Assembly (NCBI RefSeq): GCF_021134715.1
Contig: NC_060020.1
Span: 2,232,001 to 2,296,000 of the forward strand
Direction of reading: 5' to 3'
DNA length: 64,000 nucleotides
From: Daphnia pulex
Lineage: Eukaryota > Arthropoda > Branchiopoda > Diplostraca > Daphniidae
Each line of letters starts with the position of its first letter. Position 1 is the first letter of the stretch. Below the pieces are notes generated by a model. The model made no database searches, had not been told where the DNA came from, and saw only the letters and a program-made list of their open reading frames with translations. Shown one piece after another: positions 35,351-45,009 of the stretch. A program made the translations under genes and the position numbers.

Positions 35351-36596
35351 TTATTTTGTTGCAAGTACATTCAGTGGAATGTCTACCAGAAAAATGGACC
35401 AAGTAAAAATTTGTCTAATGCTCAAAAGGAAATAAACGGATATGGTTCTTAATAATCCAACAAGTTTCTTTAAGACCCAATGAATTATTACTTCAAGGTT
35501 TTTATAGAAGATTAAGCAAATTACGGCGGAAATAAACAAATTCCGCAAATTCATGTTAGAGGATGCGTCGCTTAGAGTCTTCCCTTCATAGGGTACCTTG
35601 GGTAACCTCTTGTAGGCAGTCAGGTTCGGGTAGTAACCAACGCCCCTTACAGCTCTAATGAATTCGAATACAAATACCGGACCCATCAATAGTACTATTG
35701 CGAACATTGCCCATTTTACCGCCATAAACAAGAAAAATTGAATTCCACGAAAACACGATCTTACGAAATGGGAAAAACCCCTTTCTGTCTTAATTTTAAA
35801 TTCAAACAACTTATCTATTTCCCTTTGTTTCCTATTTAATTCGTTAATTAATCGGCCCGCGTTTTCCTCGTAGGATTGTGCGGTCGTGTGCCAAAAGCCG
35901 ATTTCCTTATTTTGATTAATGAGTTCATTCTCTAGTTCCCGAATTGTAGACATCTGTTGATTCACAACATCTGAAAAATATGTCTGAATAGACTGAAAAG
36001 TATGTGAATTCCATCCTAGATCGTCATCTGCTTCCGTCTGTTAATTCACCAATAATGAAAAAATATTCAAAATTTCGTCCTTAAAATTAATTATTCGATT
36101 ACGTATAAAAAAATTTTTAATTACGGATGAATAAACGTGGGAAGAGTAGTTCACTTTAGAATTATGTTCATCACGAGTATTAGCACTTAAATAACGTGAT
36201 TTACGTGGTTTGCACGGTTTTTTGGTCGTTGAATTCCAACCGGCACCATCCACGGCTTCTAACTGTTTACAGTAAATTATAAATATAGAGTGTTTGTGTT
36301 ACATGTCGCGGACGTAAAGTAGTCAATAAGCTATTTAAAAAATATATGAGGATAGAAATAGTAAAACTTACGTGAGCGTACTTCTCAGGGGAGTGGACCA
36401 CCTTACAATTGTATCCATACGCTTTGGATTGCTGCCCTAGGTCATCGTTGATAGAATAACGTTGAATTTCTCTGTCTGCCAGGCACTGAATAATGTAGCT
36501 CTTGGTAACATTACGTAACTTGAACAAACGAGATTGTCTGGAATTAGATTTTGCCTTCGATTTTTCTTCTCGGTACTCGTCTTCTGTTAAAACCAT
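35351..36596 (-). CDS. Tandem family copy C: chimera of B- and A-type
   Basis: Three exons, 36596-36372, 36262-36125 and 36037-35351, join in phase to about 349 residues. Exon 1 is B-type (MVLTEDEYREEKSKAKSNSR). Exon 2 starts B-type (LEAVDGAGWNSTTKKPCKPR) but ends with HNSKVNYSSHVYSS, which matches the end of A-type exon 1. Exon 3 opens like A-type exon 2 (TEADDDLGWNSHTFQSIQ) with a coiled coil (IRELENELINQNKEIGFW) and a membrane segment (AMFAIVLLMGPVFVFEF). It finishes with the B-type tail (YEGKTLSDASSNMNLRNLFI ... IPLNVLATK), so it carries two hydrophobic regions. The mosaic is what unequal recombination between neighbouring copies would leave. The reading frame is open throughout. Confidence 0.72.
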
Positions 36597-36822
36597 GACA
36601 GAAAAGTCAAAGGGAAAACAAATTGTGAATTCCAATTGCGGATTAAAGCTGGTTTCGATGACTGACTACGGAGAAATGGGCATTTTCCTAGTCCAATTGA
36701 GAAAAACCGTAAAAACACGATATTTTCCTAGTTCTGATAATGCTATAATGGCACAAAGGTGGTAGTATCATTTCCTAGTGATAATCATTTTTCAGTAGAT
36801 AACTTTGTCCACGACAAATAAA

Positions 36823-36980
36823 CAAAACAACTTTGATCGGGGCATACTTTGACCTTCAAACGTCAACAGACGAATGGAACTATATGCGATCCCCGTGTAA
36901 AACGGGATAAAAATTCCAATTCATGCGCGCATAGGACGCGAAATGATTTATGGAATTTCACACCGAAGTATGAACGGCCG
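36823..36980. repeat. Near-identical promoter-side block, copy 1 (pairs with 39675-39834)
   Basis: About 130 consecutive bases are almost identical to the region upstream of copy E. The block contains a small hairpin (CCCGT, loop GTAAA, ACGGG) and the palindrome ATGCGCGCAT. Identity ends just after AACGGCCG. It lies about 250 bp upstream of copy C. Confidence 0.8.
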
Positions 36981-37122
36981 TTTCATGTTCCTCGTTTGGT
37001 ATAACAATAGTTATTCTGGACAGATAAAGTTGACAAACAAATAGTACGGCAGGTCTGCTAAACTAAATATACTGTCACAGACTTGAGACTTAAGACTGTC
37101 GAAAATGTCTACCTGTAGCAGC

Positions 37123-37146
37123 TTAATATTGTTATAACAATATTAA
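37123..37146. repeat. 24-bp perfect palindrome
   Basis: TTAATATTGTTA immediately followed by its reverse complement, with no spacer. It lies in the spacer between copies C and D. Confidence 0.85.
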
Positions 37147-37384
37147 AAAACTATGAAGTGCTAAACGCTAAACTACTATATTATTCAAATATACACTAAA
37201 ATAATTCAAACAATTTAAATTTTTCAAAAATTTCTAACGAAACTAATTCTTTACAATTCTCCAAACTTTTCAATGCCAATGTGACAGACTTAGAAAAACA
37301 AAACAAAAATATACAAAAAAAAATAAATAATAATACAAAATGGTCCGCACAAATTATATTCCAGTTTTTGCGTAAATTCAAATT

Positions 37385-37927
37385 TCAATGAAATTCAAAT
37401 CTATTCAAATCGCTTATTAACCGGAGTTGGTTTTCTCTGGAAGATTTTGCGGTCATTTTCCAATAAGAAACCTCCTTATTTTTATCGGCGAGTTCCTTCT
37501 CCAGTTCCTGAATTTTAAAATTCTGTTGGTCCTCAGCAACGGTCTGCATCAAGCGGCATTGAATTGGCTGAAAAGTTCGCGAACTCCATCCTAGACCGTT
37601 AACTGCCTCCGCCTGATGTTCATCCAGCAACGAATAAATATTTAAAGTCTCGACTGTGAAATTAGATATTATTGAAATTTTTAAAATATTTACCCGTGAA
37701 TACAAGTGAGGAGAGTGGATCACTTTAGAGTTATGCCCATACGCTCGATCACTTTCATTTACATTAAATATCACATCTTTTTTCACCATCTTCTGTATTT
37801 CTCTGTCGGCTAGGCACTGAATAATGTAGCTCTTGGTAGTTTTACGTAAACTAAACAAACGACTCAAAGCCAAATTAGTTTCAACTTTTTCAACGGCCTG
37901 ATTAACTTGTACGAGTGTTAAAACCAT
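37385..37927 (-). CDS. Tandem family copy D (A-type), C-terminally truncated
   Basis: Exons 37927-37694 and 37612-37385 give about 153 residues. Exon 1 (MVLTLVQVNQAVEKVETN, TKSYIIQCLADREIQ, HNSKVIHSPHLYSR) and the start of exon 2 (AEAVNGLGWSSRTFQPIQC, ELEKELADKNKEVSYW) match copy A well. After NQLRLISDLN the frame ends at RFEFH. The codons for the membrane segment and GDF tail of copy A are absent, yet downstream non-coding DNA again matches the 3' flank of copy A. The deletion is therefore internal, and the product should be soluble if made. The 81-bp intron happens to be free of stops in frame, so an unspliced form would also be open. Confidence 0.65.
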   Translation of the reverse strand: MVLTLVQVNQAVEKVETNLALSRLFSLRKTTKSYIIQCLADREIQKMVKKDVIFNVNESDRAYGHNSKVIHSPHLYSRVNILKISIISNFTVETLNIYSLLDEHQAEAVNGLGWSSRTFQPIQCRLMQTVAEDQQNFKIQELEKELADKNKEVSYWKMTAKSSRENQLRLISDLNRFEFH

Positions 37928-38320
37928 GGCGGATTGGATCGGTGGGGAGACAGTAAGAACAATATACTGTATGCCAGGTGAGTATCAACAATGTGGGAAA
38001 GCTTCTATTTGGCTACGGCGTGCATCTTTAAGGGGTTTTCTCGATGTTGTATACGGAATGGTATGTTCCGCGCAAAAGGCAATGCACCTTGAGTAAAATT
38101 TAAATGTTATTTTGTTGCTCGGCTTGCTGCCTCCTTTCGCTCCAGTAATTTCAAATAACGCAGTTGAAAATTTATTTATTGTTCCACATGTCAACACTCA
38201 AACGGAAGCTGCGGAACAGAATTTATCCAACATTTATCAACGCTTATGATTAATTTTTTTGGGGGAAACGGGCTGACTGACAGAAAGCGTGGAACGGAGC
38301 GCTCGGCATTACACATACAA
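37928..38320. other. Spacer between copies D and E, homologous to 33230-33730
   Basis: Same ordered motifs as the A-B spacer, including the TATACGGAATGGTATGTTCC segment and the TTGCTGCCTCCTTTCGCTCC tract, with small deletions. Confidence 0.7.
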
Positions 38321-39413
38321 TTATTTTGTTGCAAGTACATTCAGTGGAATGTCTATCAGAAAAATGGACCAAGAAAAAATTTTTCTAAAGCTCAAAAGAG
38401 AATAAACGGATGTGGTTCTTGATAATCCAACAAGTTTCTTTAAGATCCAACGGATTAATTCAGGTTTTTTATAGACTATTAAACAAATTCCGATGGAAAT
38501 CAATAAATTCTGCAAATTCATCTTAGAGGATGCGTCGCTTGGAGTCTTTCCTTTATAGGGCACATTGGATACACTCTTGTAGGCAGTCGGATAACCAGCA
38601 TTGTTTCCTTTTGGATAACTGGTAAAATAAGGATCACCACACGAAATCCAGTCCATTCTCGTGTTTCTATTGGTCGGCTTCTTATTGTTTTTCACGATCA
38701 TTAATCCATTTTTTTCTCTCTTCAATCGATCTACAAGATTAAGGGTGTTGTTTAATTCACGTTCCAAACGTTTGTTTGATGCCTCAAAAGCAAGAATCGC
38801 TCTTTCTCTAGAAGTGACAAGTGCTTCCAGTCGCTGAATTCTAGCAGATTGTACTTTAGAAACTGTGAATGAGTTTTCCTTTTCGCTTACAGGGGCTTTC
38901 ACTTGCTGATTCTTTTGACATTGGCGAAAATTTTCTCTTTTCAAGTCGATAATGGTCTTCTCTAAATTTGTGATTTGTGATTTCAATTTCAAAATTTTAT
39001 TTAATTGCTGTCCATCTTGAGTTCCAGCACTCAAGTGAGGTAATATCCGTGGTTTACATGGTATATTATTCGTTGAATCCCAACCGGTACCATTTGGCAC
39101 GACTTCTACCTGTTTATGCCCAAACATTACCTATATACATTATTTATTCTACATGACTTGGACGTAAAGTTGTCAAAATTATGACAGAACATTGTAATAT
39201 ACTTACGTCAGCGTATTTAATAGGAGAGTGAATCACTTCACAATTATGTCGATACTCTTCGGATGGATGCTGTGAATCCTTAACAATATATTGAATTTCT
39301 CTGTCTGCCAGGCACTGAATAATGTAGCTCTTTGTAACATTACGTAACTTGAACAAATTAGAGAGTCTGGAATTAGATTTTGCTTCTCGGTACTCGGCTT
39401 CTGTTAAAACCAT
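38321..39413 (-). CDS. Tandem family copy E (B-type, longest coiled coil)
   Basis: Exons 39413-39207 and 39109-38321 give about 331 residues. Exon 1 starts MVLTEAEYREAKSNSRLS and carries TKSYIIQCLADREIQ and EVIHSPIKYAD. Exon 2 starts VEVVPNGTGWDSTNNIPCKP. It then has about 50 residues absent from copy B (KILKLKSQITNLEKTIIDLK ... VKAPVSEKENS), lengthening the coiled coil, followed by RIQRLEALVTSRERAILAFE and LNLVDRLKREKNG. The C-terminal half (YPTAYKSVSNVPYKGKTPSD, LLISIGICLIVY, IPLNVLATK) is nearly identical to copy B. It is probably the least deleted B-type member. I cannot name a function. Confidence 0.75.
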
Positions 39414-41289
39414 GGCACCAAAATCAAAGGGGAAAAAATGTTTGAGAGAATATTAGTTACGTGGCTCTCCTATACACGTTAGACTTCAGTGAATTCTAAT
39501 TACGGATTAAACATTATTCCGATGACTAACCCACACGCCATGGGCAAATTTCTGATACAATTGATAAAAACAGTAAAAATGCAATATTTTAATGGTTCGT
39601 GCAATGCACAAGGTGGCGGTATCACTTCCTAGTGATTATCAGTTTTCAGCAGATAAGATTTCCCACGACAAATACACAAAACAACTTTGATCGAGGCATA
39701 CTTTGACCTTCAAACGTCAACAGACGAATGGAACTATATGCGATCCCCGTGTAAAACGGGATAAAAATTCCAATTCATGCGCGCATAGGACGCGAAATGA
39801 TTTCTGAAATTTCACAGCGAATTATGAACGGCCGATCGAACACTTTGTGCGTACCTGTCGCCTCCCTCGCGCGCTGATTGCCCAATGAATAAGGCGTAAT
39901 TATGCGAATACACGCATGATGTCGTAGTGACCATCGCATTCAATCGAGAGGAAAGAGATCGTTAACGCTTAATTTTTTCCGAAATCCTTGAGAGGAGATC
40001 GAGCGTGAAAATGTATTCAGCACAACGACACGATCGACTCGTCAATAAACATAAGTTGTCCCTCTTTTGTCGCGTGTCCTTCTTGCTTTTCCAAAATGAT
40101 CGGGTTATTAGTTGCATGTATAATCACACACATACTCTCATAGCTGATACATCAATAACCTTAAACTTTGGCAAGACAGTAACTTATGCGCCCGTATTAG
40201 ATTGCGTTTGCATCACAGGCCCATCAACAGTTACATAAAATTAATTCATGTGTACACCTTCACAAAGTCGAAATATTTTAGATTACGTCATTCTGATGAA
40301 TATAGCTCAGCAGAAGTCAGTAGCCTAATTCGTTTTGCATTTCGTGATTCGTATGGAAAATAACAAATGTTTCTATTACACGGGCAAGTAACAGGGTTTC
40401 AAATTTGAACGCAAGAAAGAGACAATTTTCAATCAGTCACTTTGCTTTTAAACGCATTGGCAATAAAGAGTTGTGGATTCATAAACCCTTTAGACTTAGC
40501 TAGTAACTTCAAGTAGGTTTCAACAGACAGCCGCGACAAACGAATTTCAATTAATTAAAGTGAAAATACTATACAATTATACATGCACGTAGTGTATAAG
40601 AGTAAAATAAGTGAAAGTTGACTTTTTCTTTTGAAAACATTTAGTATGCACCTCATTAACAACTCTAATACGACCCACTAATTTATTATTACAATCAAAC
40701 GCTACCAATCGCAGTTCAATCCACTCTCATGTGATGCATTTTTTTGTGTCCAGCTTTTTTTTCTCGTCTCTTTTCATTCAAGCCTCGTGAGTTGACGTCC
40801 CGTGACGCGCCTTATATTCACTTTCCATCGCCAATTAACCAAAACTGAATTTCACCAACAACAGAATAATTCTCAAAAAACAGGTAAATTGCAATCACCA
40901 AATAATATAAGCACTTAATTAAAAGATAGAAAGAAAGGCGGACGAATTGGAGAAACTTCTAAAAGTCTTAATTAAAAAAAAAATTGGTACGCGGCGTGAA
41001 ATGCTAATAACGGACCACGCAATTAAATGAACCACTCTTGTGATCAAGTAAGCAACACGCCACGATTTAGTAATGCCATTACGATGTCAATGCGACGATG
41101 ACTAATACCGTCACCACTGTTTAGAATGTAGGACGATTCAACAAAACGAATCACGGGATCACCGCCGCTAACGCGTGATTTTTATCCAAGGCGATGGCTC
41201 GTGTCAAAATGAAGGACATTATTCCCGCTCACCAGGAAAACAGAGGCAGAGAGAGAGAGAGCGAAAAATTGAACGGGAATCCCGCCCAT
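39414..41289. other. Gene-free stretch between the tandem array and carbonic anhydrase
   Basis: The left 420 bp are the upstream region of copy E, with the duplicated block. Beyond about 39840 I see only A/T-rich DNA and short unsupported frames. A GA-rich run (GAGAGAGAGA) lies near 41250. Confidence 0.5.
39675..39834. repeat. Near-identical promoter-side block, copy 2 (pairs with 36823-36980)
   Basis: Same sequence, hairpin and ATGCGCGCAT palindrome as the block upstream of copy C. Its offset from the copy E start codon (about 260 bp) is nearly the same. Confidence 0.8.
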
Positions 41290-41343
41290 TATAAAAGGCA
41301 CACCTCCCGAGATGGAAGTCCCGGTCAGTGGATTCTATATAAA
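41290..41343 (+). promoter_or_regulatory. Two TATA boxes upstream of carbonic anhydrase
   Basis: TATAAAAG at 41290-41297 is followed by an initiator-like TCAGTG at 41325. A second TATA, TATATAAA, lies at 41336-41343. The start codon follows at 41508. TATA promoters suit a gene with regulated expression. Confidence 0.55.
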
Positions 41344-41507
41344 GACCAAAGAATCCTTAAGAGATCAATCCCTTCGATCGTGTCACAGTTGCAGTTGCAC
41401 GCCTGCGTTTCACTACAATCTTCAGGTGTCTTTAAACGAAAAAATAAGGTGAATCGTCTAATTGCGACCGTCAACCAAAAACAACTAGCAACCGACTCAA
41501 CACAGAC

Positions 41508-43825
41508 ATGGCTCACAACTGGGGTTACAAAAGCACAAATGGTAATTCAAAGTCTGAATTTAAATTTTGTTACATGTTTAAGTGAGTGCCGTCTGACGAA
41601 ACTGGCATTCTTTGATTGGCAATAACAATTGCAACGTTCCTTGAACGAGTATAAAGACATCCGTCAGATGACTGACACAGATTTCCTCATTCAGCGCGCG
41701 TGACGTTTGCGCTGATCACAAAATGCGCGTTAAGGACAGAAAGAAAATTGGATGCACGATAAATGATGAGCAAGATACGCGAGGGATGTAATTGGTTGCC
41801 ACGAAAAATAGCACTCACCAAAGTGCGTGATTTCATCTTATAGATTCTATTAGTCGATATAAATAATTCAGTAGAAATAGCCTACTTCTAACGGGGAAGT
41901 GCCGCTGCGGCGGCAGGTCCCTCTTGGTCACAAAATGTTAAAGTTACACTTTGCTGTGTTTAAAATTAAAATAAATTTTGAATTTGAATTTATCATTAAT
42001 GAATCTAAGTTGTGAAATATAGGTTTGTTGTCTAATCATTCCATTGCTGTTCCTCCATGAAAATCAGAATGTTTAAAATTACGAGCAAGAATATGTTTGC
42101 AAAGTAAACTGTTGAAACTAAAGTGATTAATACTGAAGCACGAAAGAGCCATAAAATAAAACTTGCATGAAATTTGTACGTTTACCAGGTTTTCTGAACC
42201 ATCAACATGGTTGTTTTTCACATAACTTGTGATTTTCCTGCAAGGACAATACCGGATTGATTTGCCCGTATAAACAACCTACATTTCACAATTCAGATTG
42301 TTGAATCATTTTCAGCTTGAAAAAAACATATTTTAACTTTAATCTCTAAAAGCAAAGAGCAAAATAGAAAACTTTGTGTTTACCATGTTTTCGCATATCA
42401 ACACGATTGCTTAACAAATAGATTGCAAACATAGGATTACTTAACCAATACAATTTTTAATCATTTGAAATTCCACTTTACCTTCAGCTGAATTTCGAAC
42501 ATTCCGTTTTGCTTGTAATCACTTGTAATCAACTTCGTCTTCGTCTCATTTTTGAAACTTAATGTAAACAAAAGGAGCAGACGACATTTTTCTTAGGAAT
42601 CGATTGAAACCATTTAATATCGACCACATACTAAACCACTTGGAAGCTAAGTTAGAATAAAACACCTTTATTTTCCCTGTAATTAGGACCTCATACCTGG
42701 GCTGAACACTACGCGGAAGCCGCCGGCGAACGTCAATCCCCCATCGACATTCAAACATCCGATGTAACGCTCGATCCTAAACTGAGTAGCCGACAACTGA
42801 CTTGGAACTGGCCTAAACACACCGTCGACGTAACCAATACGGGATATTGTTGGAAAGCGCACGTACATGGCGAAGAATCGAGTCTGGAAGGCGGTCCACT
42901 GAAGGACAAGTATCAATTAGAACAATATCATTGTCACTGGGGAGTAAACGGTAAAATATTTCCCTTCATAAATAATTAATAGCATCAATATTACATTATT
43001 TCCTGCGTTGAAATAGATAATGTTGGATCTGAACATCTGGTCGACGGGAAGGCTTATGCTGCTGAGGTGAGACACTTAATTTCATGGGTCTGTTCACCCG
43101 ATTAACCTTTCTACTCAATACGATTCGACTGGTAGATTCACTTCGTTCACTGGAATACAAAGTACGGCAGTTTTAGCGAGGCATTAAAGCACGGCGATGG
43201 TCTGGCCGTATTGGGCGTCTTTGTGGAGGTATTTTAATTGAATCTACATAATATCAATCAGTAATGTGAAGGAATACAACTCGAAATTAATTCCAGGTCG
43301 GTAAAGAACACGGCGAGGCAAATAATTTGATCAAGGCCCTAAATAACATTCGATTTAAAGATGAAACAGTAAAATTCAACGATCACCTAGAGCTAGATCC
43401 TTCTAAACTTATGCCAGGTGAGACTTAAACGAAAACGCGTTCTTTCCTTCGTCGCGCCGGAAGACGAGAAAATTTTGACGTCATATTTTTTCCTACAACT
43501 TTTAGTCAACGAACCACGATCTTATTGGACATATTTGGGTTCGTTAACGACACCTCCTTGCTATGAGTGCGTGATCTGGATCGTCTATAAGGAACCGATT
43601 CAAATGTCGCATGAGCAGGTAAAAGGAAAAACGTAAATTAACAAACACAATCAGGCAACTTATCGCTTGGATTCCGCACTTTTCTAGCTGGAAGCCTTCC
43701 GCGCAATGTATTGCGGAGACAAGGAGCAATGCTGCGCCGCAAATGAGATGGCCGAATGCATCTTGACAAACTACCGACCATGTCTTCCGAAGGGTGAACG
43801 ATGTGTTCGAGCCAGCTATACATAA
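41508..43825 (+). CDS. Alpha carbonic anhydrase, cytosolic type
   Basis: Interconverts CO2 and bicarbonate. Seven exons, 41508-41541, 42687-42950, 43017-43066, 43136-43228, 43297-43417, 43506-43618 and 43688-43825, join in phase to 270 residues, the usual length for the family. The start [12 protein letters not shown] runs straight into [20 protein letters not shown] with no signal peptide. Zinc ligands are the two histidines of QYHCHWG and the histidine of EIHFVHWN. The supporting Glu is in GSEH and the Thr in GSLTTPPC. The position of the usual proton-shuttle His64 is Tyr (NTGYCW). The C-terminal exon is unusually rich in cysteine ([18 protein letters not shown]...). The large first intron contains a copy of a dispersed repeat. 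Confidence 0.95.
41890..42625 (+). repeat. Dispersed ~700-bp repeat inside carbonic anhydrase intron 1
   Basis: Alignable by eye over its length with 53030-53780. Shared blocks include CATTGCTGTTCCTCCA, AAAAGCAAAGAGCAAA, TACCTTCAGCTGAATTTCGA and TAGGAATCGATTGAAACCAT. Internally, two diverged units repeat the pattern TTTACCATGTTTTC...ATCAACA...ATTGT. No transposase frame or clear terminal inverted repeat was seen, so a non-autonomous or satellite-like element is likely. Confidence 0.75.
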
Positions 43826-45009
43826 GTTTCACAAAAGAAGAAATGTCTAATTTAATACTACTTCACTAGTTTCTTCATCAGAGGGTTGTAAATTTCACTT
43901 GAATTGTAACATGTAGATTGGATTTTTCCTTGTCCCAAAAATAACGAATTCTTATGTGCCATTAAACTTATTTGGCTTTTAGGCTTCCACTGCCATTCCA
44001 TAGAATGATTTAATAGTTTTAGACGTTAAGAACTTCTTACAACCGAATTTATACTACAGTTCAATTAGAGGGGCAGAAATAATGTCTGTTTACCTGCTCA
44101 TGTTGTACATCACTGTCATTAAATAATACAAATCATATTGATCTGAAATGAAAAATAAAATTTAGTTTAAAGTTCCATTTTATATTTTAGATAGATATAC
44201 CGTGAATCTTGAGACGCAAATGAAAAGCAATGCCTGTTCAATTTCAAGCATTAATATATATTTTGAAGGGGGAAACAATGGCACCGCGTGCATTAAATGT
44301 TATGTTAATTAAATGTGAATGACGAATCATTTTTTTGCAAGAACATATCTCTCGCGTGGAAAAATATTAATTTGAAAACATTGATAACTGTACACTCTAC
44401 ATAGACGGTGAATGGTCGTCGTATATACAGTAGTAGATTAGGCAAATAATCCAATGAATCAAAATTAACAAGAACTTTTTAAGGGGGAAATTCGGCGACA
44501 CAAACAACAGGGAAAGGCACCCTAGACGAGGGAAAAGAACAAGTGTGAAAGCATTCGCAAAATTGAACTTTGGTTAACTGACTCAAATGTAGACAAATTT
44601 GTAAGTAACAAATCTTGATTGCGCATCAGAACATGGAAGTCCTTAACACGAAGGATTGTCGGCGGAAAATGCATGGCTTAAAAACGTACTTTGATAAGTA
44701 ACTATATATGGCCTTTCGGCATCGGAATGATTTCTCTTTTTTTTTTTGTTAAATTTTTGAACGAGAATGAGTTTACATCGTAAATATACTTCGTGATCAA
44801 CGACACGATGTCTCATCATTTAAAAAAGGTGCTGAATTTAATTGAACAAACGGAATATCGTTGTGCAATTATATAGATAGATAGACATCGTACAGAACCG
44901 GGTCCGTGACAAGAGAATTTTGAGAAAATCGATAAATAGAAAGATGGAGGAATAGTTTTGCGATAAGCGCATAAAAATAACCGTTCCTTCAATCACTAAC
45001 CGTTTCATT
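43826..45009. other. Intergenic DNA between carbonic anhydrase and BTB gene
   Basis: Convergent 3' ends. The stretch contains 3' UTR sequence with AATAAA-like signals (for example near 44153) and no supported exon. Confidence 0.5.

Larger units (their letters stand above)
36597..37384. other. Spacer between copies C and D
   Basis: Contains the C upstream region with a 150-bp block shared with 39675-39834, and a 24-bp perfect palindrome at 37123-37146. The A/T-rich right part (37200-37384) matches the 3' flank of copy A. Confidence 0.6.

Noticed and set aside
37385-37927. Copy D as one uninterrupted 180-codon gene
   Set aside because: The middle part matches the intron of sister copies and has their donor and acceptor, so the spliced two-exon model is preferred.
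41194-41625. 143-codon plus-strand frame spanning the carbonic anhydrase promoter
   Set aside because: It overlaps the TATA boxes and reads exon 1 of carbonic anhydrase in the wrong frame.
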